This document shows, piece after piece, positions 14,952 to 22,738 of a stretch of 40,627 nt of DNA. A model generated the notes under the pieces. That model ran no database searches, had not been told where the DNA came from, and saw only the letters and a list, made by a program, of their open reading frames with translations. The stretch is taken from contig NZ_BCNF01000089.1 in assembly GCF_001485495.1 (NCBI RefSeq), positions 1 to 40,627 of the forward strand, read 5' to 3'. Each line of letters opens with the position of its first letter. Position 1 is the stretch's first letter. The position numbers were made by a program, and so were the translations under genes. The DNA comes from Gordonia desulfuricans NBRC 100010. Its GTDB lineage: Bacteria > Actinomycetota > Actinomycetes > Mycobacteriales > Mycobacteriaceae.

Positions 14952-15322
14952 CGCCCGTCCTCACAGACTGATCCGATCATCGACGCCTCATGATCGATCA
15001 GAAAGAACGACGAGAGTCGTTGCAGCACAGACGGAACAACCCGGTAGTACACCCATGTCCCACGACGCTCGGACTCGAGAAGCCCCGCTTCGCGCAGCAC
15101 TCGCAGATGATGGGAGATCGTCGGCTGCGTGACATCGACACCGGACGATATATCGCAGACACACGCCTCACCGCCGACGTGACTGGCAACCGAGCTCAGC
15201 AACCGCAGCCGCACCGGATCGGCGAGCGCCTTGAACAGTGGCGTCAGCATCGCCGCGTCGGCCGCCGACAGCGGCTCGGAGGACAAGGGAGCACAGCACG
15301 CCGCCGGGTCATGTATCGACAT
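14948..15322 (-). CDS. arsR2: ArsR family arsenite-responsive repressor (second copy)
   Basis: 124 residues. It carries the As(III) sensor CVCDI (Cys54, Cys56), HTH SGVDVTQPTISHHLRVLREAG and wing RRGTWVYYRV. An N-terminal vicinal pair (Cys9-Cys10, DPAACCAPL) mirrors the Cys15-Cys16 pair of the first ArsR, and Cys120 is an additional thiol. The ATG at 15322-15320 lies inside the palindrome GACATATGTC; there is no Shine-Dalgarno, and AT-rich promoter sequence runs straight into it, so a leaderless mRNA is likely. It leads the arsR2-acr3-arsC unit with 4-nt and 11-nt overlaps. It differs clearly in sequence from the first ArsR, so it is an older paralogue or separately gained. Confidence 0.92.
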   Translation of the reverse strand: MSIHDPAACCAPLSSEPLSAADAAMLTPLFKALADPVRLRLLSSVASHVGGEACVCDISSGVDVTQPTISHHLRVLREAGLLESERRGTWVYYRVVPSVLQRLSSFFLIDHEASMIGSVCEDGR

Positions 15323-15327
15323 ATGTC
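15318..15327. promoter_or_regulatory. Third ArsR operator, containing the arsR2 start codon
   Basis: GACATATGTC, identical to the sites at 12835 and 12879. The central ATG (minus strand 15322-15320) is the arsR2 start codon. Bound repressor would cover the transcription start and start codon of the arsR2-acr3-arsC operon. The upstream minus-strand sequence is unusually A/T-rich (CAATATA), as expected of the core promoter. Confidence 0.8.
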
Positions 15328-15474
15328 TATATTGACAGACACCGATACAGCGCCGGGCCAGAGCCCGGTGGCGACAATGGAGGACGCGGGTCGGCGGTTC
15401 CCGGGTACCGATGAGTTCTGAGGACCGGTCGAGTCGATACCTCGGACACCACACCACACCGTCAAGGAGCAGTC

Positions 15475-15936
15475 ATGTCCGGCACCTACCGCGTGACCCG
15501 AAGTACCACGATCGCCGCACCCGCCGCCCGGATCTACCCGCACATCGTCGATCTCCATCGCTGGGTCGACTGGTCCCCGTGGGAGGATCTCGACCCCGCG
15601 CTGCAGCGCACGTACTCCGGCGCCGAGCAGGGGCCCGGCGCCCGGTATGCGTGGTCGGGCAACCGTAAGGCCGGCGCCGGTGAGATGGAGGTCGTGGACG
15701 CGACCCAACCGTCACGCGTCTCGATCCGCGTCCGCTTCGAGAAGCCGATGCGTTCGACGAGCACCAGCACCTTCGACATCGCCGAACACGACGGCACCTC
15801 GGTGGTCACCTGGACGATGACCGGCGACCACTCGGTGTTCAGCCGGATCGCCGCCCCACTGGGACTGTTCGACCGGATCCTCGGCAAGGACTTCGAGAAG
15901 GGACTGAGCCGGCTCGCGGACACCACGACCCGGTAG
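15475..15936 (+). CDS. SRPBCC (START-like) family protein
   Basis: A 153-residue single-domain protein of the polyketide cyclase/dehydrase and Bet v 1-like fold, which forms a deep hydrophobic ligand cavity. The N-terminal pattern TRSTTIAAPAARIYPHIVDLHRWVDWSPWEDLDP is typical: a first strand, then a paired-helix region with the W-x-x-W-S-P-W motif. The next segments, ending in TSVVTWTMTGDHS, are the antiparallel sheet, and DRILGKDFEKGLSRLAD is the long C-terminal helix. Ligand and role are unknown; the family includes toxin-resistance and lipid-binding proteins. ATG 15475 follows AAGGAG. It faces away from arsR2 and ends at a strong terminator shared with sucD. Confidence 0.85.
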   Translation: MSGTYRVTRSTTIAAPAARIYPHIVDLHRWVDWSPWEDLDPALQRTYSGAEQGPGARYAWSGNRKAGAGEMEVVDATQPSRVSIRVRFEKPMRSTSTSTFDIAEHDGTSVVTWTMTGDHSVFSRIAAPLGLFDRILGKDFEKGLSRLADTTTR

Positions 15937-15973
15937 ACGCGCGCACCGCCGAGCCCGACCCCCTGGACAGACA

Positions 15974-16016
15974 AGAACTCCCACCGACCCCGGATCGCGG
16001 GGTGGGTGGGAGTTCT
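15974..16016. terminator. Strong bidirectional terminator hairpin
   Basis: AGAACTCCCACC (15974-15985) pairs perfectly with GGTGGGAGTTCT (16005-16016), and the interior CGGATCG region can extend the stem. It lies between the convergent SRPBCC gene and sucD, 38 bp after one stop and 19 bp from the other. The arms end in short A/T runs on both strands, as needed for two-way termination. Confidence 0.85.
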
Positions 16017-16034
16017 CGATCTACGGGTCTGGTG

Positions 16035-16937
16035 TCAGAGCTTGTCGAAGAGCTCGCGAGCCAGCTTGGCGGTCTCGGACGGCGTCTTGCCGACCTTCAC
16101 GCCCGCGGCCTCGAGGGCTTCCTTCTTGGCCTGCGCGGTGCCCGAGCTGCCGGACACGATGGCGCCGGCGTGGCCCATGGTCTTGCCCTCCGGCGCGGTG
16201 AAGCCCGCGACGTAGCCGACGACCGGCTTGGAGACGTTGGCCTGGATGTAGTCGGCGGCACGCTCCTCGGCGTCGCCACCGATCTCACCGATCATGACGA
16301 TCAGCTTGGTCTCCGGGTCCTTCTCGAACGCCTCGATGGCGTCGATGTGGGTGGTACCGATGACCGGGTCGCCGCCGATGCCGATGGCGGTGGAGAAGCC
16401 GAGGTCACGCAGCTCGTACATCATCTGGTAGGTCAGGGTGCCGGACTTGGAGACCAGTCCGATCGGGCCCTTGCCGGTGATGTTGTTCGGCGTGATGCCG
16501 ACCAGTGCCTCACCCGGGGTGATGATGCCGGGGCAGTTCGGGCCGATGATGCGGGTCTTGGCGCCCTTCTCGACGTTGTAGGCCCACGCGTACGCGGAGT
16601 CCTGCACCGGGATGCCCTCGGTGATGACCACGAGCAGCGGGATCTCCGCGTCGATGGCCTCGATGATGGCGTCCTTGGAGAACTTCGGCGGGACGAAGGC
16701 GATCGAGGTGTCGGCCCCGGTCTCCTTCATGGCCTCGGCGACCGAGGCGAACACCGGCAGCTCGACGGCGTTGCCGTCGGCGTCGACGTGCGACACGGTG
16801 GTGCCGGCCTTGCGGGCGTTGACGCCGCCCACGACGTTGGTGCCGGCCTTGAGCATCAGGGCGGTGTGCTTGGTTCCCTCACCGCCGGTGATGCCCTGGA
16901 CGATGACCTTGTTGTCCTTGTTCAGGAAGATCGACAT
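16035..16937 (-). CDS. sucD: Succinyl-CoA synthetase (ADP/GDP-forming) alpha subunit
   Basis: The 300-residue CoA-binding alpha subunit of the TCA-cycle enzyme that converts succinyl-CoA to succinate with nucleotide triphosphate formation. An N-terminal Rossmann-type CoA domain begins with [19 protein letters not shown]. The phosphohistidine is His256 in [25 protein letters not shown] and [10 protein letters not shown] are conserved family segments. The start lies 10 bp after sucC on the same strand with GAGGTAGAGCC upstream, so the two subunits are made together. The terminator at 15974-16016 follows. In M. tuberculosis this pair is Rv0951-Rv0952 (recalled). Confidence 0.98.
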   Translation of the reverse strand: MSIFLNKDNKVIVQGITGGEGTKHTALMLKAGTNVVGGVNARKAGTTVSHVDADGNAVELPVFASVAEAMKETGADTSIAFVPPKFSKDAIIEAIDAEIPLLVVITEGIPVQDSAYAWAYNVEKGAKTRIIGPNCPGIITPGEALVGITPNNITGKGPIGLVSKSGTLTYQMMYELRDLGFSTAIGIGGDPVIGTTHIDAIEAFEKDPETKLIVMIGEIGGDAEERAADYIQANVSKPVVGYVAGFTAPEGKTMGHAGAIVSGSSGTAQAKKEALEAAGVKVGKTPSETAKLARELFDKL

Positions 16938-16947
16938 TGGCTCTACC

Positions 16948-18111
<1,164 letters not shown>

Positions 18112-18361
18112 TCAGCTCACCATCTCGTAGATTTTGCCGGCCCTCGGTGGATGTAACGCGGGCCATATCGGACTTTAAACCTGCCCCCCGATCGCCTTGA
18201 CAGAACCTCCGATCCTTGTGCGACAGATCACTCGCTCGGCAGGCGATACGGCACCTTACTCGCCGGTCAGGCGGCATTTCGGCCCCGATCTCGCCCCGAA
18301 ATGCCGAGAATTTGCCATAGAATAGTGTCGATTGCCACCAGTACGAGGACTGTCACCATTC
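18112..18361 (-). promoter_or_regulatory. Promoter side of sucCD in the 423-bp intergenic region
   Basis: No gene is visible between 18112 and 18534, and the DNA is markedly more A/T-rich than its surroundings. On the minus strand TAAAGT (complement of 18170-18176) is a TANNNT box about 60 nt before the sucC ATG and a likely sucCD -10. On the plus strand TAGAAT at 18318-18323 is another -10 candidate. No riboswitch consensus, including the c-di-AMP ydaO type, was recognised here. Confidence 0.4.
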
Positions 18362-18377
18362 TGTGACTCAACTCACA
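18362..18377. promoter_or_regulatory. Perfect CRP/GlxR-type binding site
   Basis: TGTGA-CTCAAC-TCACA matches TGTGA-N6-TCACA exactly in both half-sites. Downstream on the plus strand are TTGGAC (18404-18409) and TACCGT (18428-18433), 18 bp apart, as a candidate -35/-10. A start near 18441 would place the site centre at about -71.5, a class I activation position, for the M23 peptidase gene. It lies 250 bp from sucC and could also act there. CRP (Rv3676) and GlxR recognise this motif in relatives. Confidence 0.75.
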
Positions 18378-18403
18378 ACTTAGGCCATTTCGCCGTCTGA
18401 ACG

Positions 18404-18433
18404 TTGGACTTGCCGCAATCATTTCGTTACCGT
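18404..18433 (+). promoter_or_regulatory. Candidate promoter of the M23 peptidase gene
   Basis: TTGGAC and TACCGT are separated by 18 bp, about 100 bp upstream of the GTG start. The CRP/GlxR palindrome is centred about 71 bp before the predicted transcription start. A second -10 candidate, TAGAAT at 18318, lies upstream of the palindrome. Confidence 0.45.
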
Positions 18434-18534
18434 CGGCATGCAGTCGCGGGTCGTCACGGACCACCAGACGCCGGGTTCCGACCCGGATCACAGGTCCCGC
18501 CAACGCCGGCCCCGAAGCGCACGAACGAGATGAG

Positions 18535-19578
18535 GTGAACGACTTGGCGGGACGTGGATACCCGGGCGCCGAAGAGCTGACCACCATCATCCCTGTCATC
18601 ACCGATGAGGTCGACGAGCGCTACGACTGGGACAACGACGACTGGTCGACCCGCCGCCGGACACCCACCGCCGAGATCACCCAGGACATCCTGATCCCCG
18701 AGGGTGAATTCGATCGGTACCGCCACGAGGCCCCGTTCGATGTCGACGGCGCACACCTCGACACCTACACCGAGCCCGACGAGCACGTCGGCGAGGTCAC
18801 CGAGACCCCCGAGTTCGACTTCACCCGACGTTCCGCAGGCGCACCCGTCCGGTCGCGCGGCAAACACCGCATCGCCGCACCGCCGCACGCACTGCGTGGC
18901 GGACGTGCCGCGCTCGTCGCCGTGGCCGCAGGTGCCGCACTCGCCGCCGCCGCACATGTCGGCACCTCCGACAACACCCCCACCGGCGCACCGGTTCCGG
19001 CAGCCAATGTCGGCGACGCCGCACCGGCCGTCGACACCGGCCCGGGCGTCGCGATGTCGGCGTCGGACCAGGACACCAGCATGTACAGCGACCAGCTGGT
19101 CGTCGGCAAGCAGCTCGCAGCCGCCGAGGCCGCCCGCGAGGCCGCCGCCAGCCGCCCGCTGTTCGCCACCCCGATCGACTTCTCCAAGCCCGGTTGCGCA
19201 TTCACCTCGCTGTTCGCCAACCGCTGGGGCAGCTTCCACGGCGGCATCGACCTCGCCTGCCCCCTGGGCACCCCGATCCACGCCGTCACCGATGGTGTCG
19301 TGATCAACGCCGGTCCCGCGTCGGGCTACGGCAACTGGGTACAGGTACGCGCCGACGACGGCACCGTCACCATGTACGGCCACATGTCCTCCTCCGGTGT
19401 GCTGGTCCAGAAAGGCCAGCACGTGACCGCCGGGCAGACCATCGCCCTGGTCGGCAACGAGGGCTTCTCCACCGGACCGCACCTGCACTTCGAGGTGTGG
19501 AAGAACGGTGTCACCAAGATCGACCCGGCACCCTGGCTCGCCACTCACGGCATCAAACTGCCGTCGTACGGCGGATAA
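18535..19578 (+). CDS. Membrane-anchored M23 family peptidase (LytM domain)
   Basis: 347 residues. A long acidic N-terminal region (to ~100) and a basic patch (SRGKHR) precede one transmembrane segment (~123-141). A linker follows, then a lysostaphin/LytM domain at ~205-347. Zinc-site residues are visible: HGGID (His235, Asp239), YGHM (His283) and HLHFE (His316, His318). Such enzymes, or their inactive relatives, cut or bind peptidoglycan cross-bridges; here the complete set suggests activity. Topology puts the peptidase outside the membrane and the acidic tail in the cytoplasm. GTG 18535 follows GAGATGAG. Position and orientation match Rv0950c next to sucC in M. tuberculosis. CRP/GlxR control is inferred. 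Confidence 0.9.
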   Translation: MNDLAGRGYPGAEELTTIIPVITDEVDERYDWDNDDWSTRRRTPTAEITQDILIPEGEFDRYRHEAPFDVDGAHLDTYTEPDEHVGEVTETPEFDFTRRSAGAPVRSRGKHRIAAPPHALRGGRAALVAVAAGAALAAAAHVGTSDNTPTGAPVPAANVGDAAPAVDTGPGVAMSASDQDTSMYSDQLVVGKQLAAAEAAREAAASRPLFATPIDFSKPGCAFTSLFANRWGSFHGGIDLACPLGTPIHAVTDGVVINAGPASGYGNWVQVRADDGTVTMYGHMSSSGVLVQKGQHVTAGQTIALVGNEGFSTGPHLHFEVWKNGVTKIDPAPWLATHGIKLPSYGG

Positions 19579-19610
19579 GCCCGGCCTCGGCTGACCGATG
19601 GTCGGCACCG

Positions 19611-19770
19611 CAACCCCTCTCGATGGTTGAGCAGGACGACCCCGCCCAGCGAGGCCGACCGGCCGTCGAAACCCGATGACACACACATGTGCGCAACCAC
19701 ATCCGACGTCGGCCGACAGAGGTTTCGACACGGGTCCTCGCTCCGCTCGGTCCCGGCTCAACCACCGTGC
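19611..19770. repeat. Intergenic inverted-arm repeat, copy 1
   Basis: A 160-bp unit almost identical to the next copy at 19791-19950. Its two arms, 19625-19673 (GGTTGAGC...GTCGAAACC) and 19721-19763 (GGTTTCGAC...GGCTCAACC), are imperfect inverted repeats of one another separated by about 47 bp, so the unit can fold into a long cruciform or hairpin. It has no ORF of note and no terminal target-site duplication I can see. The GGCTCAACC/GAGCCGGGACC core is shared with the repeats at both window ends. Confidence 0.85.
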
Positions 19771-19790
19771 GCCACAACCACTGTGCGCCG

Positions 19791-19950
19791 CAACCCCTCT
19801 CGATGGTTGAGCAGGACGACCTCGCGCAGCGAGGCCGACCGGCCGTCGAAACCCCGTGACACACACTTGTCCGCAACCACATCCGACGTCAGCTGACAGA
19901 GGTTTCGACACGGGTCCTCGCTCCGCTCGGTCCCGGCTCAACCACCGTGC
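19791..19950. repeat. Intergenic inverted-arm repeat, copy 2
   Basis: The second unit follows the first with an exact 180-bp period (160-bp unit plus a 20-bp linker). Differences from copy 1 are a handful of substitutions clustered in the middle and left arm; the right arm (TTTCGACACGGGTCCTCGC...) is unchanged. Recent tandem duplication, or slippage, of a widespread actinobacterial intergenic repeat is the simplest reading. The rest of the 471-bp gap 19579-20049 holds only the hairpin at 19996-20024 and a short A/T-rich patch near 19957. Confidence 0.85.
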
Positions 19951-19995
19951 ACCGCTTATTCTTTTAGCCGGGCTACCGTGAGACCAACCGCCGTG

Positions 19996-20024
19996 CGCCA
20001 CAACCCCCCTCAGGGGTTGTGGCG
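19996..20024. terminator. Strong hairpin downstream of pcrA
   Basis: CGCCACAACCCC pairs perfectly (12 bp) with GGGGTTGTGGCG around a 5-nt loop. It lies 26 bp after the pcrA stop on the minus strand and also faces the repeat region after the M23 gene. No T-run follows on the minus strand, but stability and position suit a terminator. Confidence 0.65.
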
Positions 20025-20049
20025 GCCGCCGAAGCCCGGGTGGATCGCG

Positions 20050-22572
20050 CTACAGCTTCTCCCCTGGCAGACCACCCAGGGTCATGAACGTCATACGGCC
20101 GACGCCGCCACCGAAGTCGAAGGTGACGCGCTCGGTGGGACCGTTGCCCTCCTTCGCGATGGCCTTGCCCAGACCGTACTTCGGATGGTTCATCCGCTCA
20201 CCGATCTCGTAGTTCACCTGTTTGTTGCGCCCACGGTTGGGATCGGAGGAGTACGACGCCCGGCCGAGTCCCCGACCGGAATCGCTGCGCGCGGAGTCAC
20301 CGCGGCCGAACACCCCACCGGAGGAACCGTGGCCACGGCCCGACCGACGGCGCTCGGTCTGACGCCATTCGATCAGATGCTGCGGGATCTCCTGCAGGAA
20401 ACGGGATTCCGGATTCGACACCGGCTGACCCCAGGATGCACGGGTGAGCGCACGGGTCAGGTACAGCCGCTGCTTGGCGCGGGTGATGCCGACATAGGCG
20501 AGTCGCCGCTCCTCGCTCAGTTCGTTCGGATCTCCGAGGGCACGCATGTGCGGGAAATGCCCGTCCTCCCAACCGGTCACGAAGACCACCGGGAACTCCA
20601 GGCCCTTGGCGGTGTGCAGCGTCATCAACGTGACCACACCCTCGCCCTCGTCGGGCAACTGGTCGGCGTCGGCGACGAGGGCCACCTTCTCGAGGAAGGC
20701 CGCGAGCGAACCCGGCTCGGGCTCCCCCTCGCGCATCTGCTGCTCTTCCTCGTCGAGCTCGGCTGCCGCCTCGGCGGCCTCGAGACTGAATTCCCGTGCC
20801 ACCGAGATCAACTCGTTGAGGTTGTCCAGGCGGGCACCGTCCTGCGGGTCACTCGAACCCTCGAGCTCGGCGCGGTACCCGCTGCGGTCGACGATCGCGT
20901 CGACGAGTTCACCGATGTCGGCGGCCTCCTCGGTCGCATCGATCACGGCGGTGTCGGACTCGGCCTCACCCTCCGCCGCGAAGGTCACCAGGAAGTCGGT
21001 GCGCAATCCCTCGATCAGGTCGACGAATCCGCCGATCTGCTTGACCGCACGGGTGTTCAGCAGCGCCACCTGACCGGCCGCACCCTCCACCAGCGCCTGG
21101 TAGAACGAGATCCCCCGGTTCTCCGAATGGACGGCCACACAGGCCTCGGCACGATCACCGATACCACGTCGGGGGGTGTTCAGGATGCGACGCAGACTCA
21201 CCGAATCGTCCGGGTTGGCCACCACACGCAGGTACGCGACGATGTCGCGCACCTCCTTGCGCTCGTAGAACTTGGTCCCGCCGACCACCTTGTAGGGGAT
21301 GCCGTGCCGGACGAAGACCTCCTCCAGCGCACGTGAGCCGGTGTTGGTGCGGTAGAACACGGCGACGTCGCCGTAGGTGTTGCTCTGGGCGCCGCCGATG
21401 GTGTGGTCGGTGAGCCGTTCGATCTCGGTGGCCACGAACATCGACTCGTCGCGATCGGACTCGGCGACGAACCCGACGATCAGCTCGCCGTCACCGGAAT
21501 CGGTCCACAGACGCTTCTCGCGCCGGTTCGGGTTCTGCGCGATCACCGCGTTCGCCGCCGACAGGATGGTCTGCGTCGAGCGGTAGTTCTGTTCCAGCAG
21601 AATGGTTTCCGCGTTGGTGAAGTCGCGCTCGAACTCTTCGATGTTGCGGATCGTGGCACCACGGAACGCATAGATCGACTGGTCGGCGTCACCCACCACA
21701 CACAGCTCCGACGGCGGCACACCGGTGTCGGGAGAACCGGAGCCATCCGCGGCGGTGTCGAGACCGACGAGTTCGCGGATCAGCACGTACTGCGCGTGGT
21801 TGGTGTCCTGGTACTCGTCGACCATGACGTGACGGAACCGACGCCGGTAGTACTCGGCCACCTCGGGGTGACGTTGCAGCAGGGCGACGGTCTCGCCGAT
21901 CAGGTCGTCGAAGTCGAAGGCATTGCCCGCCCGCAGCCGCCGCTGGTACTCGCCGTAGATCTGGGCGATCGTGCGCGCGGTGGGCTCGTCACCGGCATCG
22001 GTGAGTGCCTGATCGGGGTCGATCAGTTCGTTCTTCAGATTCGAGATGCTCACCGCCACCCCGCGAGGCGCGAACTTCTTGGGGTCGAGCTGCAGATCGC
22101 CGATCACCATCCCGAGCAGACGCTTGGAGTCGTCGGAGTCGTAGATGGAGAAGTTGGAGTTCATCGGTGCCAGCAGCGCCGACTGGGCGCGCAGGATGCG
22201 CACACAGGTCGAGTGGAAGGTCGACACCCACATGAACGATGCGCGCGGACCGACCAGCGAGATGACACGCTCGCGCATCTCGGCGGCGGCCTTGTTGGTG
22301 AAGGTGATCGCCAGGATCTGTCCCGGCGTCACATCCCGGGCGGCGAGCAGATAGGCGATCCGCCGGGTGAGCACAGAGGTCTTACCCGATCCGGCACCGG
22401 CCACGATCAGCAGCGGCGGACCCGAATGCACCACCGCCTCACGCTGCTGCGGGTTGAGCCCGTCGAGCAGACGGGCGACACGGTCGTCGGCGGGACTCCC
22501 GGCGGCATCGACGGGACGCGCCGACACAGACTGGGCCGGGCGGCGGGAAGCGGGGTGAACAGAACTGGTCAT
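20050..22572 (-). CDS. pcrA: ATP-dependent DNA helicase PcrA/UvrD1
   Basis: An 840-residue superfamily 1A 3'-5' helicase acting in nucleotide-excision repair and in removing RecA or RNA polymerase from DNA. It has the Q-motif LNPQQREAV, Walker A AGAGSGKTSVLTRRIAYLL (motif I, about residues 58-76), motif II VDEYQDTNHAQY, motif III VGDADQSIYAFRGA, motif IV/V segments and motif VI VGITRAKQRLYLTRA. The C-terminal tail ends in a Tudor-like domain (MNHPKYGLGKAIAKEGNG...VTFDFGGG), which in PcrA contacts RNA polymerase. Length is normal for actinobacterial UvrD1. The start at 22572 gives a polar, disordered N-terminus. In M. tuberculosis uvrD1 (Rv0949) sits between Rv0948c and Rv0950c; here two extra genes separate it from chorismate mutase. 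Confidence 0.97.
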   Translation of the reverse strand: MTSSVHPASRRPAQSVSARPVDAAGSPADDRVARLLDGLNPQQREAVVHSGPPLLIVAGAGSGKTSVLTRRIAYLLAARDVTPGQILAITFTNKAAAEMRERVISLVGPRASFMWVSTFHSTCVRILRAQSALLAPMNSNFSIYDSDDSKRLLGMVIGDLQLDPKKFAPRGVAVSISNLKNELIDPDQALTDAGDEPTARTIAQIYGEYQRRLRAGNAFDFDDLIGETVALLQRHPEVAEYYRRRFRHVMVDEYQDTNHAQYVLIRELVGLDTAADGSGSPDTGVPPSELCVVGDADQSIYAFRGATIRNIEEFERDFTNAETILLEQNYRSTQTILSAANAVIAQNPNRREKRLWTDSGDGELIVGFVAESDRDESMFVATEIERLTDHTIGGAQSNTYGDVAVFYRTNTGSRALEEVFVRHGIPYKVVGGTKFYERKEVRDIVAYLRVVANPDDSVSLRRILNTPRRGIGDRAEACVAVHSENRGISFYQALVEGAAGQVALLNTRAVKQIGGFVDLIEGLRTDFLVTFAAEGEAESDTAVIDATEEAADIGELVDAIVDRSGYRAELEGSSDPQDGARLDNLNELISVAREFSLEAAEAAAELDEEEQQMREGEPEPGSLAAFLEKVALVADADQLPDEGEGVVTLMTLHTAKGLEFPVVFVTGWEDGHFPHMRALGDPNELSEERRLAYVGITRAKQRLYLTRALTRASWGQPVSNPESRFLQEIPQHLIEWRQTERRRSGRGHGSSGGVFGRGDSARSDSGRGLGRASYSSDPNRGRNKQVNYEIGERMNHPKYGLGKAIAKEGNGPTERVTFDFGGGVGRMTFMTLGGLPGEKL

Positions 22573-22738
22573 CGGTATCTCAGGCTACCCCGGGACCCCG
22601 ACAGCCCCGGACGCGCCGGAACCCGCTGTGGAACGATCCGACGCGTCATTCGTTCGCGTCGGCAAAGGTGTCCCGCGCGGGCGATGTCGTGTTTAGTGTT
22701 GATCAGCCGCCGTGCAGCGACCACCGAGGAAACGAGCC

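Noticed and set aside
12459-15322. Recent duplication of arsR
   Set aside because: The two ArsR proteins share the sensor and HTH pattern but differ through most of their length, so no recent copying.
18112-18534. c-di-AMP (ydaO) riboswitch before the M23 gene
   Set aside because: The conserved core sequences are not present; only short hairpins and the CRP site are seen.
19611-19950. CRISPR array
   Set aside because: Only two 160-bp units with one 20-bp linker; no short regular repeats, spacers or cas genes.
18454-20001. A 515-residue open frame opposite the M23 gene and repeats
   Set aside because: It is the antisense of the M23 gene and runs through both repeat copies (duplicated protein segments); composition is Arg/Gly-rich without motifs.
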